A stretch of 64,000 nt of DNA from Buchnera aphidicola (Brevicoryne brassicae) (lineage in GTDB: Bacteria > Pseudomonadota > Gammaproteobacteria > Enterobacterales > Enterobacteriaceae): contig NZ_CP034882.1 in assembly GCF_005082825.1 (NCBI RefSeq), positions 384,318 through 448,317 on the forward strand, in the 5' to 3' direction. Both the position numbers and the translations under genes were made by a program. Shown here one piece after another: positions 29,877 through 41,193 of the stretch (the stretch's first letter is position 1; each line of letters starts with the position of its first letter). The notes under the pieces were generated by a model that saw nothing but the letters and a program-made list of their open reading frames with translations, ran no database searches and was not told where the DNA came from.

Positions 29877-31679
29877 TTAAACACTTCGACGACGAAAAAA
29901 AGATGATTTTAATTCATTTTTAGATGTATTAGATTTATTTATACGATTTTCAGAAAAACGACGATTGCTGCTTCTATCTTTACTAAATAGAGACCTATTA
30001 GACATTTTTCCTTCATATGTTCTAGGATCTCGTAATAACTTTATATTGATCAATTTATTTAATATTCTAGTACGAGTAAATTTATTTAATAGATCTTTAG
30101 ATAACCCTTTAGGCAATTCAATTGTAGAATAAGTAGAAAAAAGTTTAACATTACCAATATTACGACTATTAATATTTCCTTCGTTTGCAATTGCTCCGAC
30201 TATATGTCTTACTTCTATTCCATCATTACGTCCTATTTCAATACGATATAAATCTATATCTTTACTATCACGACGTGATCGATTATGACGACTGTTATCT
30301 TCACGTCTACGATCATCTTTTGAAAAAAAAGTATTTTTAGAAGAAGATGAACGTTTTAGTAAATCTGTTTTTATAATTAAAGGGCGTTCACCTTGAGCCA
30401 TTTTTAATAAAGCAGCTGCTAAAGTTTTTATATCTAAATCATCTGAAGAATATAATTTATCTAACAAAGCAGTATATTCATCTAAATCTCGACTTTCTAG
30501 TTGTTGTTGTACTTTTTTTGAAAATTGTTCAAGACGTCTTTGACATAACAACTCAATTTTTGGTAATTGAACTTCTTGAATAGATTGTTTGATAGTACGT
30601 TCTATATTACGTAATAAACGACGTTCACGATTTTCAACAAATAACAAAGCACGACCTGTACGACCAGCACGACCTGTACGACCTATACGATGTACGTAAG
30701 ACTCTGCGTCCATAGGAATATCATAATTAATAACAAAACTAATACGATCAACATCTAAACCACGAGCTGCAACATCTGTTGCAATTAAAATATCTAATCG
30801 ACCATTCTTTAATCTTTCTAATGTTTGTTCTCTTAATGCTTGATTCATATCTCCATTTAAAGCTGCACTATTGTAACCATTACGTTCTAAAGCTTCAGAT
30901 ACTTCTAAAGTTGCATTTTTAGTTCTAACAAAAATAATAGTAGCAGAAAAATCTTCAGTCTCTAAAAAACGAATTAATGCATCAGTTTTTCTACCATATA
31001 CCATCCAATAACTTTGTTTTATATCTGGACGTGTAGTGACATTAGATTTTATTTTAATTTCTTTTGGATTTTTCATAAACCGTTTAGAAATACGGCGTAT
31101 CGCTTCTGGCATAGTTGCAGAAAACAATGCAGTTTGATGATCTTTAGGGATTTTAGTCATAATTGTTTCTACATCTTCTATAAATCCCATCCGTAACATT
31201 TCATCTGCTTCATCTAAAACTAATCCATGTAAATTTGAAAGATTAAGAGTTCCTCTCTTTAAATGATCTAATAAACGTCCTGGAGTTCCTACAACGATTT
31301 GAGGTCCTTGTCGCAATGCACGCAACTGTAATTCATATCTTTGACCACCGTATAAAGGAAGTACATGTATTCCGATCATATATTTAGAAAAATCAGAAAA
31401 AGCTTCAGCTACTTGAACTGCTAATTCTCTTGTAGGAGCTAATACTAATATTTGAGGAGCTTTTAAATTAATATTAAGATTATGTAATAAAGGTAATGCA
31501 AAAGCAGCTGTTTTACCACTTCCAGTTTGTGCCATTCCCAATACGTCATGTTCTTCTAAAAGTAAAGGAATACAAGTTGCTTGAATAGGAGAAGGTTTAA
31601 CATATCCCATTTCAGTTAAAGATTGAATAATAAAAGGATTTAAACCAAGAAAAGAAAATGTGCTTTCAATACGAGTCAT
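29877..31679 (-). CDS. deaD: DEAD-box RNA helicase DeaD (CsdA)
   Basis: Unwinds RNA in ribosome assembly and, in E. coli, joins the degradosome in the cold. It is 600 aa (E. coli 629). Helicase motifs in order: [53 protein letters not shown]. The RNA-binding domain that follows has the block [10 protein letters not shown]. The tail is shortened and Arg/Ser-rich ([16 protein letters not shown]). The start matches E. coli MAEFETTFADLG, here [12 protein letters not shown]. An in-frame upstream segment with a stop is annotated separately. Confidence 0.97.
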   Translation of the reverse strand: MTRIESTFSFLGLNPFIIQSLTEMGYVKPSPIQATCIPLLLEEHDVLGMAQTGSGKTAAFALPLLHNLNINLKAPQILVLAPTRELAVQVAEAFSDFSKYMIGIHVLPLYGGQRYELQLRALRQGPQIVVGTPGRLLDHLKRGTLNLSNLHGLVLDEADEMLRMGFIEDVETIMTKIPKDHQTALFSATMPEAIRRISKRFMKNPKEIKIKSNVTTRPDIKQSYWMVYGRKTDALIRFLETEDFSATIIFVRTKNATLEVSEALERNGYNSAALNGDMNQALREQTLERLKNGRLDILIATDVAARGLDVDRISFVINYDIPMDAESYVHRIGRTGRAGRTGRALLFVENRERRLLRNIERTIKQSIQEVQLPKIELLCQRRLEQFSKKVQQQLESRDLDEYTALLDKLYSSDDLDIKTLAAALLKMAQGERPLIIKTDLLKRSSSSKNTFFSKDDRRREDNSRHNRSRRDSKDIDLYRIEIGRNDGIEVRHIVGAIANEGNINSRNIGNVKLFSTYSTIELPKGLSKDLLNKFTRTRILNKLINIKLLRDPRTYEGKMSNRSLFSKDRSSNRRFSENRINKSNTSKNELKSSFFRRRSV

Positions 31680-31700
31680 GCAGTAGATATGCCTTTTAAG

Positions 31701-31727
31701 TTACAGTGGCCAGTCTACATAGCTCAT
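31701..31727 (-). promoter_or_regulatory. Upstream mini-ORF MSYVDWPL ahead of deaD
   Basis: ATG AGC TAT GTA GAC TGG CCA CTG TAA, ending 21 nt before the deaD start and in its frame. From memory, older E. coli DeaD annotations begin with an extra segment, MSYVDWPPLILRHTYYM. This region aligns with it codon for codon (MSYVDWPL, stop, LKRHIYCM), but one codon is TAA. Such conservation upstream of a start argues for a leader peptide or a translated regulatory segment. Confidence 0.65.
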
Positions 31728-32076
31728 GATGAAAATATTTTATTTATTCTCATTGAAAAGTGTGAACCGGCTCAAATGAAATGATTTAATAAATAAAAAA
31801 TTGATTTTTTTAATACCAAAAGTTTTATTTATGAGTTATTACTAATAATTTTTAGATATATAAATAACTTGTGTTATTTATAAAAACCACATTAGTAATT
31901 TATTAGAATTTATTTTTTAAAATTAAAAGTCTATTTTTATACAATAAAAATTATTAAACTAAAATATTTTTATAATATTTCTATCTATATGTTACTATTT
32001 GAAAAGATATAAATCTATATTTTATTAAAAAATGTTTTAACATTTTAAAAAAAAATATTAACTAGTAATAATTATA
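31728..32076. other. deaD leader and pnp-deaD spacer (nlpI deletion site)
   Basis: 349 bases without a gene; E. coli nlpI lies here. The part nearest deaD (to about 31790) is richer in G and C than the other spacers (GAGCCGGTTCACAC on the minus strand). This suggests a retained deaD leader, which is long in E. coli. The part nearest pnp holds a hairpin, annotated separately. No nlpI remnant is readable. Confidence 0.45.
32029..32046 (-). terminator. Possible pnp terminator
   Basis: Perfect inverted repeat AAAATGTT/AACATTTT (32029-32036 and 32039-32046), 31 nt beyond the pnp stop. On the minus strand it is followed by UUUAAUAAAAU. The stem is AT-rich and weak. Confidence 0.4.
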
Positions 32077-34200
32077 TCAGATAATGTTATTATTTATCGA
32101 TTTATTAGAAATGATAAAATTTTCTGTCTCTTTAATACTCAACCTCAAACGACCTTGACGATCTATTTCTAGTACTTTTACAGATATTATTTGATCAATT
32201 GTTAAATGATCAGAAACTTTTTCTACTCTTTTTTCAGAAATTTGAGAAATATGTACTAAACCTTCTTTTCCAAATCCAATTGAAACAAAAGCACCAAAAT
32301 CAACAATACGTGTAACTTTACCAGAGTAAATTCGCCCTACTTCAATTTCAGCTGTAATTTCTTCAATTCTACGGATAGCATTTCTTGCTTTTTCTTTAAC
32401 AGTAGCTGATATTTTTACTGTTCCATCATCTTCAATTTCAATTATAGTTCCTGTTTCTTCAGTAAGCATGCGAATAACAGAACCCCCTTTTCCTATTACA
32501 TCTTTAATTTTTTCAGGATTAATTTTTATGGTGTGAATGCGAGGAGCAAACTCAGAAATTTCAGTTCTTGATCTACTTAAGGCTTGATTCATTATATTTA
32601 AAATATGTAATCGAGCTGATCTTGCTGAATTTAAGGCTGTACGTATAATTTCATTAGTAATACCTTCTATTTTCATATCCATTTGTAAAGCAGTAATACC
32701 TTTTTCTGTACCAGACACTTTAAAATCCATATCTCCTAAATGATCTTCATCTCCTAAAATATCTGAAAGTAATACATATTGACTGCCTTCTTTTACTAAA
32801 CCCATAGATATTCCAGCAACAGCAGATTGAATAGGCACTCCAGCATCCATTAATGCTAAAGAAGCACTACATACAGAGGCCATAGAAGAGGACCCATTGG
32901 ATTCAGTAATCTCGGAAACTATTCTAATAGTATAAGGAAAATCTTCTAATTTAGGCATAACAGCTAAAAGACTTCTTTTAGCAAGACGACCATGACCAAT
33001 TTCTCTTCTTTTAGGTGATCCCACCATTCCTATTTCTCCAACTGAATAAGGAGGAAAATTATAATGAAACAAAAAATTATCTGTTCTATCTCCTAACAAT
33101 TCATCTAAATTTTGTGCATCTCGAGATGTTCCTAAAGTTACTGCAGCTAAAGATTGAGTTTCTCCTCGAGTAAATAAAGCAGAACCATGTGTTCTTGGTA
33201 AAACACCTGTACGAACATCTAATGCACGTATCATATCTTTTTCACGTCCATCAATACGTGTTTCATTATTTAATATTCGTTGACGTACAATTTTTTTTTC
33301 AATTTTATGTAAAATATCTTCTATTTCTGATTGATCTATATTTGAATCTTCGTTAAAAATAAAATTTATTATTTCTTCTTTAATAAAATTTAATTTTTCA
33401 GATCTTTCTTGTTTATTAAATATTAAATAAGCAGAACGTATATCTTTTTCTGCTAATTCTATTATTTTTAATTCTAATGCTTTATTAATTTCTGGATAAG
33501 ATATACTCCAAGGTAATTTGCTTGCTTCATTCGATAATGAACGAATATTATTAATTACTACTTGTTGTTGTTGATGTCCAAACATAATAGCTTCAAGGAC
33601 TTTTTCTTCATTTAATATTTTTGCCTCTGCTTCTACCATAAGCACAGCATTTTGAGTTCCTGAAATTACTAAATCTAAAGAACTGTGTTTCATATCATCA
33701 CTAGTAGGATTTAATATATATTGATTATTAATATAACCTACTCTAGCAGCACCTACTGGTCCATAAAATGGAATTCCTGATAAACTCAATGCTGCTGATG
33801 CGCCTATAATAGAAATTATATCTGGATTAATTTGTGGATTAACTGACACTACTGTTGCAATTATCTGAATTTCATTAAAAAAACTTTTAGGAAATAAAGG
33901 ACGAATAGGTCTATCTATTAAACGAGCAATTAATATTTCATTTTCACTTGGACGTCCTTCTCTTCTAAAAAAACCACCGGGTATGCGACCTGCAGCATAT
34001 GTGCGTTCTTGATAATTGACAGTAAGTGGAAAAAATTTTTGACCTAAATGTGTTTTTTTTTGTCCAACAACAGTTACAAAAACAGCAGTATCATCCATAC
34101 TAGCCATAACAGCAGCTGTAGCTTGTCGAGCCATTATACCTGTTTCTAAAGTAATCGTATATTGACCATATTGAAATTTACGTACAATTGGATTTAGCAA
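32077..34200 (-). CDS. pnp: Polynucleotide phosphorylase
   Basis: 3'-5' phosphorolytic exoribonuclease and degradosome subunit. It is 707 aa (E. coli 711). It has two RNase PH domains joined by an all-helical linker. The catalytic region in the second is [13 protein letters not shown]. The KH domain ([14 protein letters not shown]) and S1 domain ([21 protein letters not shown]) at the C-terminus are intact. It lies downstream of rpsO with a terminator between, as in E. coli. Its possible partner motif is kept at the end of RNase E in this window. Confidence 0.98.
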   Translation of the reverse strand: MLNPIVRKFQYGQYTITLETGIMARQATAAVMASMDDTAVFVTVVGQKKTHLGQKFFPLTVNYQERTYAAGRIPGGFFRREGRPSENEILIARLIDRPIRPLFPKSFFNEIQIIATVVSVNPQINPDIISIIGASAALSLSGIPFYGPVGAARVGYINNQYILNPTSDDMKHSSLDLVISGTQNAVLMVEAEAKILNEEKVLEAIMFGHQQQQVVINNIRSLSNEASKLPWSISYPEINKALELKIIELAEKDIRSAYLIFNKQERSEKLNFIKEEIINFIFNEDSNIDQSEIEDILHKIEKKIVRQRILNNETRIDGREKDMIRALDVRTGVLPRTHGSALFTRGETQSLAAVTLGTSRDAQNLDELLGDRTDNFLFHYNFPPYSVGEIGMVGSPKRREIGHGRLAKRSLLAVMPKLEDFPYTIRIVSEITESNGSSSMASVCSASLALMDAGVPIQSAVAGISMGLVKEGSQYVLLSDILGDEDHLGDMDFKVSGTEKGITALQMDMKIEGITNEIIRTALNSARSARLHILNIMNQALSRSRTEISEFAPRIHTIKINPEKIKDVIGKGGSVIRMLTEETGTIIEIEDDGTVKISATVKEKARNAIRRIEEITAEIEVGRIYSGKVTRIVDFGAFVSIGFGKEGLVHISQISEKRVEKVSDHLTIDQIISVKVLEIDRQGRLRLSIKETENFIISNKSINNNII

Positions 34201-34309
34201 AATAATATCCTTAACATAAAACTAATTTTTTAAATTACTTGCAAGTTGTACTTTAAAATTTTTAATATAATAAAAATATATTAATATAAATTTTAAATTT
34301 GATAATTGT

Positions 34310-34335
34310 AAAAAAAGGGCCAAATAAAGCCCTTT
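34310..34335 (-). terminator. rpsO intrinsic terminator
   Basis: On the minus strand: AAAGGGC, loop TTTATTTG, GCCCTTT running into a seven-T tract. Arms are 34329-34335 and 34314-34320. It lies between rpsO and pnp, where E. coli has the rpsO t1 terminator. Confidence 0.88.
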
Positions 34336-34401
34336 ATAAAAAATATTTTTGATTTTTTATTAATATAAAATTTTTGATTTTATAACTTCTAATACAACTT
34401 T

Positions 34402-34671
34402 TTAGCGTCTTAATTTTAAATCTTCAATTAAAATAGTATAGCGAGATATATTTTTTTTCTTCAAATAATCTAATAATTTACGACGTTTTGATACCATATT
34501 TAAAAGACCCCTACGACTACAATGATCTTTTTTATGTTGAGAGAAATGTGTTTGAAGATGATTAATTTGAGTCGTTAACAATGCCACTTGTACTTCTGTT
34601 CTACCAGTATCTTGTTCAGATTTCCCATATTGTAAAATGATTTTTTTCGTGTCTATTACAGATAAAGACAT
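34402..34671 (-). CDS. rpsO: 30S ribosomal protein S15
   Basis: 89 aa, as in E. coli. The start at 34671 ([13 protein letters not shown]) is chosen over an in-frame ATG four codons upstream because it matches the family and has a GGAG upstream. Conserved blocks: [21 protein letters not shown] and [22 protein letters not shown], the 16S rRNA-binding part. It lies between truB and pnp, the E. coli order. Confidence 0.97.
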   Translation of the reverse strand: MSLSVIDTKKIILQYGKSEQDTGRTEVQVALLTTQINHLQTHFSQHKKDHCSRRGLLNMVSKRRKLLDYLKKKNISRYTILIEDLKLRR

Positions 34672-34774
34672 ATAATACTCCATATATTTAAAATTATATT
34701 AAATTAATTATTGAATTTAATTAATTTGTTTGAAAAATAATATCATGCTAATCTTAAATTTAACAGTGAATAAC

Positions 34775-35710
34775 TTAATTACCAAATGTAGAAACTAATC
34801 GATATGGAATTAATAATTCTTCCATGTTAATTTTTCCTAATCCAATAAATTTATTATCTTTATCTCTGACTCGTACTAAACTGTTTTTAATATTAGAATT
34901 AAAATTTACTGTTTGTCCTAATTTAAAATTATATGATTTTTTAGGAGAAAGATATACTTCTGGCAAAAAAGATACAGGACTATCTACAGGCATCAACAAA
35001 TCATCTATTTTGTTAAAAAAACTATTATTTTTAATATTTTCTTTTTTTAATAATTCATGTAAATCAGATATTTTTACTAGTTTTTTAGAAAAGTATGATC
35101 CTACTTGTAAACGACGTAAAAACACTACATGAGCTCCACAACCTAATTTTTCGCCTAAATCTTCAACAAGAGTGCGAATATACGTACCCTTTGAGCAAAA
35201 TACTTTAAACTCAATTAAATCATTTTTTTGATGAATAGCATCAATATTATATATTGAGACTTTTCTTGCGCTACGCTTAATATTTAATCCTTGGCGTGCA
35301 TATTTATATAAAGATATACCATTATATTTAATAGCTGAATACATTGAAGGAACTTGATCAATTAAACCAGTAAGTTCTTTTATAGATAAATTGAGCTGCA
35401 AATCAGTAAAAGTAATTGGACGTTTTTTAATGATAACACCATCAGAATCAGATGTAGATGTTTTCTCACCCAATTTAGCAATTACATGATATCGTTTGTT
35501 AGAATCTGTTAAATAATGAGAAAATTTTGTACATTCTCCAAAACAAATTGGCAATAGTCCTGTTGCTAAAGGGTCAAGAGTACCAATATACCCTGCTTTT
35601 TTTGCATTAAAAATTAGTTTTACTTGTTGTAAAGCGTTATTGGAGGATATACCTTTCGGCTTATCTAATAAAAGTAATCCATTAATATTTCTTTTTTTAT
35701 GAAAAAACAT
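34775..35710 (-). CDS. truB: tRNA pseudouridine-55 synthase TruB
   Basis: Makes pseudouridine 55 in the T loop of tRNAs. It is 311 aa (E. coli 314). The catalytic motif is GTLDPLATG (Asp46). LLLDKPKGISSN at the N-terminus and KGTYIRTLVEDLGEKLGCGAH in the second half are characteristic, and a C-terminal PUA-like domain is present. In the rbfA-truB-rpsO series. Confidence 0.96.
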   Translation of the reverse strand: MFFHKKRNINGLLLLDKPKGISSNNALQQVKLIFNAKKAGYIGTLDPLATGLLPICFGECTKFSHYLTDSNKRYHVIAKLGEKTSTSDSDGVIIKKRPITFTDLQLNLSIKELTGLIDQVPSMYSAIKYNGISLYKYARQGLNIKRSARKVSIYNIDAIHQKNDLIEFKVFCSKGTYIRTLVEDLGEKLGCGAHVVFLRRLQVGSYFSKKLVKISDLHELLKKENIKNNSFFNKIDDLLMPVDSPVSFLPEVYLSPKKSYNFKLGQTVNFNSNIKNSLVRVRDKDNKFIGLGKINMEELLIPYRLVSTFGN

Positions 35711-35737
35711 CTATTTATCCTTTATTTTTTCATAATA

Positions 35738-36109
35738 TCATGCATGTTTATCTTTTTTAGATAAATCATTTAATAAAATAGAAACGTTGTTACCTATTGA
35801 AAAAGAATTATCATGGTAAAATACAATATTTGGTATAATTCTTAATCTCATTTCTTTACATAATAATTTACGAATATAAGTAGAAGCTTTATTTAAAATA
35901 ATTAAAAGTTTTTTTATATTTAATTTATTATAATTTTTTAAAAAACTTATAAATATTTGAGCATGAGATAAATCTTTAGATACTCTTACTTCAGAAACTG
36001 TTATTATTGTTTTAATGCGTGGATCTTGAAGCGAATACTGTATAATTATAGCTATTTTTTTTTGTAATTCTTGAGCAATACGAACAGATCGATTAAACGA
36101 TTTTTCCAT
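35738..36109 (-). CDS. rbfA: Ribosome-binding factor A
   Basis: KH-fold protein for 16S rRNA 5'-end maturation and cold growth. It is 123 aa (E. coli 133). The start RSVRIAQELQKKIAIIIQYSLQDPRI and the SKDLSHAQIFISFL block are recognisable. It sits between infB (49 nt) and truB (27 nt). It is the most divergent member of this run and lacks the last few residues of E. coli RbfA. Confidence 0.93.
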   Translation of the reverse strand: MEKSFNRSVRIAQELQKKIAIIIQYSLQDPRIKTIITVSEVRVSKDLSHAQIFISFLKNYNKLNIKKLLIILNKASTYIRKLLCKEMRLRIIPNIVFYHDNSFSIGNNVSILLNDLSKKDKHA

Positions 36110-36158
36110 AATTATATTACCAAATTAAACCCTTTATAATAAAATCATATATTTCTAT

Positions 36159-38792
36159 TTACAATATTCTTTTAATTTCTTTTAATTCAAACACTTCTAT
36201 AATATCTTTAATACGTATATCATTATAATTTTTTATACCTATTCCACATTCTAATCCATTACGTATCTCATTTACATCTTCTTTAAAACGACGTAATGAT
36301 TCTAATGAACCTTCATAAATAACTATATTATTTCTTAATACGTGAATTGGATTATTTCTTTTAATTATTCCTTCTAAAACCATACAACCAGCAATTAAGC
36401 CAAATTTAGGAGATTTAAAAGTATTTCTAACTTCAGCTAAACCAAGAATATTTTGTTTATACTCAGGTGATAAAAGACCTATCATAGCTGATTTTACTTC
36501 ATTAATTAAATCATAAATAACTGAATAATACCGAAGATCTAAATGTTCTGCATTAATTATTTTTTTAGCAGAAGAATCAGCTCTAACATTAAATCCTAAG
36601 ATAATAGCATTTGAAGCTAAAGCTAAAGAAGCATCTGTCTCTGTAATACCTCCAATACCTAAACCTATTATTTTTACTTTTACTTCTTTAGTAGATAGTT
36701 TTAATAGAGCATTAGATATTGCTTCTAAAGAACCTTGTATATCAGATTTGAGAATAATTTTTAATTCAGAAACATCATTTTTATTTATGTTATCAAACAT
36801 ATTTTCTAAATTGACTTTATTTTGACCTGATAATTTTGTTTCACGAGATTTTTCTTTACGATAACATGCTACCTCTCTTGCTTTTTTTTCATCACGAACA
36901 ACGGTAATTACATCACCTGAAAAAGGAACTTTAGATAATCCTAAAATTTCTACGGGAATAGATGGACCTGCACTTAAAATTTCATTTCCAATTTCATTAC
37001 GCAAGGCTTTTACACGACCATATTCAAAACCACATAGTATTATGTCTCCTTTTTGTAAATTTCCTTTTTTTACTAGAACAGTAGCTATAGGTCCTCGACC
37101 TTTATCTAAATAAGATTCTATAACAACACCTTCAGCCATACCACTATGAACTGCTTTTAATTCCAAAATTTCTGCTTGTAATAAGATAGCATGTAATAAT
37201 TCATTAATGCCTTTTCCTGTTTTTGCAGAAATAGGTATAAATATATTTTCACCCCCTAATTCTTCTGAAAGAATATTGTATTTCATTAAATCATTTTTAA
37301 TTTTATTAATATCTGCATCTGTTTTGTCTATTTTATTAATAGCAATTATCACTGGAACATTAGCTTCTTTTGCATGTTGAATTGCTTCGATTGTTTGTGG
37401 CATAACTCCATCATCTGCAGCTACAACTAATACAACAATATCAGTTATCTGTACTCCACGGGATCTCATGGCAGTAAAAGCCGAATGTCCTGGTGTGTCT
37501 AAAAAAGTAATAGAACCTAAATCAGTATTCACATGATAGGCTCCAATGTTTTGTGTAATTCCACCTGCTTCATAAAATGCTATTTTAGTTGAACGAATAT
37601 AATCTAATAACGATGTTTTCCCATGATCAACATGACCCATTATAGTTACTACTGGAGCTCTAATAATAGAAATATTATTTCCTTTATCACGATCTTGCAT
37701 TATCATTTCTTCTAATGCATTTTCCCGGTGTAAAATAACTTTATGACCCATTTCTTCTGCAATTAATTGAGCTGTATCTTGATCAAGAATATAATTAATA
37801 TTTCCTATGATTCCCATATTCATCATAGTTTTAATAAGCTCAGAACTTTTTATAGCCATTTTATTTGCTAAATCAGATACAGAAATTGCACCACTAATAA
37901 CAACATCTCTATTAATAGTAAATACAGGCTTTTGAAAAACTTGATGTAATAAAACAGTCTTATTTTTTTGTTTTATGTTTTTTTTATTACGATTATTAAT
38001 ACGAATTTCTTCTTTTTGATATTTTCCGTTATGAAAGTTTTTACTATTTTTCTTATGACGATAATTTTTAGTAATTCGACCATAATTTTTTTTGTCTTTT
38101 TCTACTTTTTGATCATTATCGTCTTCATCTTGACGAGTATGTAAAAATGTTGTTAAATTATAATCTTTTTTCTGTTCTTTATAAGACTCCCAAACGTCTT
38201 TTTTTTCCTTTATTCTTTTTTTATTATTTAAATCAGAAATATTATTTTCTATGTTTTTTTTGATTTTTTTATTGTGTTCTTCTCTATTAGAATTATTTGA
38301 ATTTTTTAATCTATTCATTTTTTTTAAATTTAAAGATTCAATCTGATTTTTATTTAATTTGGATATATCAATAGTTTTTTTATATTTTTTTTCTACAGAC
38401 GTTTTTATATTATTTTTTTCTTGATTTTTTAACGATATATGTTTCTTGTTCACAGAAAATTTATTTTTTTTTATTGTATTTGATACAAAATCATTTTCAA
38501 ATTGATCGTTTTTTACATAAGTTCTTTTTTTTCGTACTTCTATTTGTATAGATTTGTTTTTTCCTCCAATGGTAGAAACATTTAAAGTACTCCGTGTTTT
38601 TCTTTGCAAGATTAAAGTATTTAAAGAAGATTTCTTTTTGTTTTTTAAATATTTTAGTAAAACACTTTTTTCATTTAAATTAATATAATCATTTTCATTT
38701 TTTACTATATCAATATTAGATAATTCTTGTATCAACTCTTGAATTGATATTTTTATTTCACTAGATAAAACTTTTAAACTTATATCTGTCAT
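36159..38792 (-). CDS. infB: Translation initiation factor IF-2
   Basis: GTPase that brings initiator tRNA to the ribosome. It is 877 aa (E. coli 890). The N-terminal domain (1-60, then [10 protein letters not shown] and [12 protein letters not shown]) is conserved. The linker (about 100-300) is a Lys/Asn-rich low-complexity run. G domain: [26 protein letters not shown]. Domains II to IV follow intact. The start [12 protein letters not shown] matches the long IF2-1 form of E. coli. It follows nusA by 17 nt. Confidence 0.98.
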   Translation of the reverse strand: MTDISLKVLSSEIKISIQELIQELSNIDIVKNENDYINLNEKSVLLKYLKNKKKSSLNTLILQRKTRSTLNVSTIGGKNKSIQIEVRKKRTYVKNDQFENDFVSNTIKKNKFSVNKKHISLKNQEKNNIKTSVEKKYKKTIDISKLNKNQIESLNLKKMNRLKNSNNSNREEHNKKIKKNIENNISDLNNKKRIKEKKDVWESYKEQKKDYNLTTFLHTRQDEDDNDQKVEKDKKNYGRITKNYRHKKNSKNFHNGKYQKEEIRINNRNKKNIKQKNKTVLLHQVFQKPVFTINRDVVISGAISVSDLANKMAIKSSELIKTMMNMGIIGNINYILDQDTAQLIAEEMGHKVILHRENALEEMIMQDRDKGNNISIIRAPVVTIMGHVDHGKTSLLDYIRSTKIAFYEAGGITQNIGAYHVNTDLGSITFLDTPGHSAFTAMRSRGVQITDIVVLVVAADDGVMPQTIEAIQHAKEANVPVIIAINKIDKTDADINKIKNDLMKYNILSEELGGENIFIPISAKTGKGINELLHAILLQAEILELKAVHSGMAEGVVIESYLDKGRGPIATVLVKKGNLQKGDIILCGFEYGRVKALRNEIGNEILSAGPSIPVEILGLSKVPFSGDVITVVRDEKKAREVACYRKEKSRETKLSGQNKVNLENMFDNINKNDVSELKIILKSDIQGSLEAISNALLKLSTKEVKVKIIGLGIGGITETDASLALASNAIILGFNVRADSSAKKIINAEHLDLRYYSVIYDLINEVKSAMIGLLSPEYKQNILGLAEVRNTFKSPKFGLIAGCMVLEGIIKRNNPIHVLRNNIVIYEGSLESLRRFKEDVNEIRNGLECGIGIKNYNDIRIKDIIEVFELKEIKRIL

Positions 38793-38809
38793 ACTATTTT
38801 TTCCTATTA

Positions 38810-40297
38810 TTAAACTTTACTACCAAACCAACAGATATTACGAGCAGTCATAATCAATAAACCAGCTTGCTCAGAATTTAAACTCTTAATATCAGTTAAA
38901 TCATCTATTCCTTGATTAGCTAGTTCTTCTAAGGTAAATATATTTTTTTCTGCTAACTTTGATGCTAATACTAAATTCATTCCATTAATACCTAATAAAT
39001 CATCTGATGTTGTCTTTTTTTCAATTTGATTTTTTTTATCTAACTCTATTAAAAGTAATTTACTTTTAGCACTTTCACGTACTAAAGAAGCTTCTTCTTT
39101 AGTTAAATTCTCAATTTCTAATAATTCTCTAAAGGGTACATAAGCTAATTCCTCAAGAGAAGAAAATCCTTCTTTTACTAAAATTTTAATAATTTTATCA
39201 TTAATATTTAAATTTTTTTTAAATGTATTAAAGGCAGCATGAGCTTCTTCTTGATGTTTAAAATGAAGATCTTCTTTAGTCATAACGTTTAATTCCCAAC
39301 CACTAATTTGTGAAGCTAAGCGAACGTTTTGACCATTTCGACCAATAGCTTGTGCTAAATTACTTGCATCTACAGCTATATCCATAGTATGACGATCTTC
39401 GTCTACTACAATAGAAGATACATCGGCTGGTGCCATAGCATTGATAACAAATTGAGCAGGATTGTCATCCCATAAAATAATATCTATACGTTCACCACAC
39501 AACTCACTTGATACTGCTTGTACTCGAGCACCTCTCATTCCTACACAAGCTCCTACTGGATCAATACGTTTATCATTAGTTTTTACCGCTATCTTTGCTC
39601 GAGAGCCTGGATCACGTGCTGCTGCTTTAATTTCAATAACTTCTTCGCCTATCTCTGGTACTTCTATTCTAAATAATTCAATGAGCATTTCTGTTTTTGA
39701 ACGACTAATAAATAGTTGAGCATTACGGGATTCAGGATATACTTTATATAAAATACCACGAATGCGATCACCAATACGAAAGTTTTCCCTAGGTAACATT
39801 CCCTCACGTAAAATTAATGCTTCAGCATTATTACCTAAATCTAAAGTTAGATTATCTCGATTTATTTTTTTTACTATACCAGTAATTATTTGACCAATAT
39901 ATTTACGAAATTGATCAACTAACATTGCTCGTTCTGCTTCACGAACTTTTTGTACAATCACTTGTTTTGCAGTTTGAGTTGTTATTCTATCAAAATTAAC
40001 AGATTCAATTTGATCTTCTACAAAATCATTAATTTTAACATTTTCGCCTTCAAAACATGCTGCTTCCAAAGTAATTTCTCTAGTAGGTTGTGTCACAACA
40101 TCTACTACCATCCAACGTCTGAAAGTAGTAAAATTTCCAGTTTTTCTGTTTATACTAACTTTAACATCGATTTCCTGTTCATGTTTTTTCTTAGTTGCTG
40201 TTGCTAATGCAATTTCCAAAGCTTCAAAAATTTTTTCACGAGGAAGAGATTTTTCATTAGACACAGCTTCCACGACAGCTAAGATTTCTTTATTCAT
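38810..40297 (-). CDS. nusA: Transcription elongation/termination factor NusA
   Basis: RNA polymerase-binding factor for pausing, termination and antitermination. It is 495 aa, as in E. coli. The start at 40297 ([20 protein letters not shown]) matches the family; five more in-frame codons lie upstream but follow a GAGG site that fits this ATG. It has the N-terminal polymerase-binding domain, S1, two KH domains ([28 protein letters not shown]) and both C-terminal acidic repeats. It heads the nusA-infB-rbfA-truB run; E. coli rimP is missing. Confidence 0.97.
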   Translation of the reverse strand: MNKEILAVVEAVSNEKSLPREKIFEALEIALATATKKKHEQEIDVKVSINRKTGNFTTFRRWMVVDVVTQPTREITLEAACFEGENVKINDFVEDQIESVNFDRITTQTAKQVIVQKVREAERAMLVDQFRKYIGQIITGIVKKINRDNLTLDLGNNAEALILREGMLPRENFRIGDRIRGILYKVYPESRNAQLFISRSKTEMLIELFRIEVPEIGEEVIEIKAAARDPGSRAKIAVKTNDKRIDPVGACVGMRGARVQAVSSELCGERIDIILWDDNPAQFVINAMAPADVSSIVVDEDRHTMDIAVDASNLAQAIGRNGQNVRLASQISGWELNVMTKEDLHFKHQEEAHAAFNTFKKNLNINDKIIKILVKEGFSSLEELAYVPFRELLEIENLTKEEASLVRESAKSKLLLIELDKKNQIEKKTTSDDLLGINGMNLVLASKLAEKNIFTLEELANQGIDDLTDIKSLNSEQAGLLIMTARNICWFGSKV

Positions 40298-40639
40298 TTT
40301 AAAGAACCTCAAAATAAAAATTTTTTAAATGAGAAATAGTAACTCATTTTACATGTATTAATTACAAAAAATTTAATTATGAAATTAGATAATTAATACA
40401 CTAATTTTTACTAATCAAGAGTTTATATAATTAATTATTAATTAATATTAAAAATAACTATTAAGATTGTATAATTAGAATAAATATTCTAATAAAAAAC
40501 CCCGAAAATTCGGGGTTTAAGTGATTTCACCCTATATATAAATTTTTTATTAAAAATATTTTTATATTGTAAATTTTTAAATATTATTAATATAAAAATT
40601 ATATATAATTAATCTAGAATTTTTAAATAAAAAACTAAA
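40298..40639. other. nusA upstream region (rimP/metY deletion site)
   Basis: 342 bases between tRNA-Leu and nusA. It holds a strong terminator, annotated separately, then 195 nt of AT-rich sequence that must contain the nusA promoter. A 7-bp hairpin (AAATGAG 40327-40333 with CTCATTT 40343-40349) lies in the nusA leader. No initiator tRNA and no rimP remnant is visible. Confidence 0.5.
40494..40518 (-). terminator. secG-tRNA-Leu terminator
   Basis: AAACCCCGAA/TTCGGGGTTT inverted repeat (40497-40506 and 40509-40518). Read on the minus strand it is followed by TTTATTAG, so the arm runs into a T tract. It ends transcription coming from tRNA-Leu before nusA. Confidence 0.88.
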
Positions 40640-40725
40640 TGGTACCGAGGATGGGAGTTGAACCCATACGCTTATTTAGCACTATCCCCTCAAGATAGCG
40701 TGTCTACCAATTTCACCACCTCGGT
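40640..40725 (-). tRNA. leuU: tRNA-Leu (anticodon GAG)
   Basis: Long-variable-arm tRNA of 86 nt with CCA encoded. Acceptor ACCGAGG pairs with CCTCGGT. The anticodon stem CTATC/GATAG holds the loop TTGAGGG, so the anticodon is GAG, reading CUC and CUU. The T loop is GTTCAACT. It lies downstream of secG, exactly as E. coli leuU does. Confidence 0.97.
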
Positions 40726-40776
40726 AAAAAAATCTTAAATAAAATTAATATATATAATTTATTCTATTAGAAAAAA

Positions 40777-41106
40777 TTAATGAGGTATATCAAGATTTAA
40801 CGATTTTTTTTCTAAAATAGATTCATGTTTTGTAATATTTTTTTTATTATCTTCTAAAAAAAAATCTACGTCCATTTTTCTATTATTAATATTACATAAA
40901 ACAATACTTATTATTAAAAATAAAAAAGATAGAACTGAAATAATATTTGTTATAAAACTGTTTGTTCCTATATTATTAAATAATTTAATATTGCTTGTTG
41001 TATTTGAATTTAAGGTGTTATTAAGTCCTTTTCCTGGTTGTAATAAAATCAAAAAAATTAAAGAAAGAGAAACGAAAATAAAAAAAATTAAGAAAAACAA
41101 ATACAT
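40777..41106 (-). CDS. secG: Protein-export membrane protein SecG
   Basis: Small subunit of the SecYEG translocon, 109 aa (E. coli 110). It has two hydrophobic segments (about 1-22 and 50-70) joined by the conserved [10 protein letters not shown] loop. The C-terminal tail is Lys/Glu-rich and divergent. It lies 87 nt downstream of glmM and 51 nt upstream of tRNA-Leu, as in E. coli. Confidence 0.92.
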   Translation of the reverse strand: MYLFFLIFFIFVSLSLIFLILLQPGKGLNNTLNSNTTSNIKLFNNIGTNSFITNIISVLSFLFLIISIVLCNINNRKMDVDFFLEDNKKNITKHESILEKKSLNLDIPH

Positions 41107-41193
41107 AAAAAATAATTTCCTTTTTTATAAAGTTTTCAAAAAAATATAATTTTTTTTCAATAAAAATTATTATTGATGGTAAAATATAAAAAT

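Noticed and set aside
40298..40490. Possible initiator tRNA (metY) or rimP remnant upstream of nusA, as in E. coli
   Set aside because: No cloverleaf, no GC-rich stems and no readable rimP codons in this stretch.
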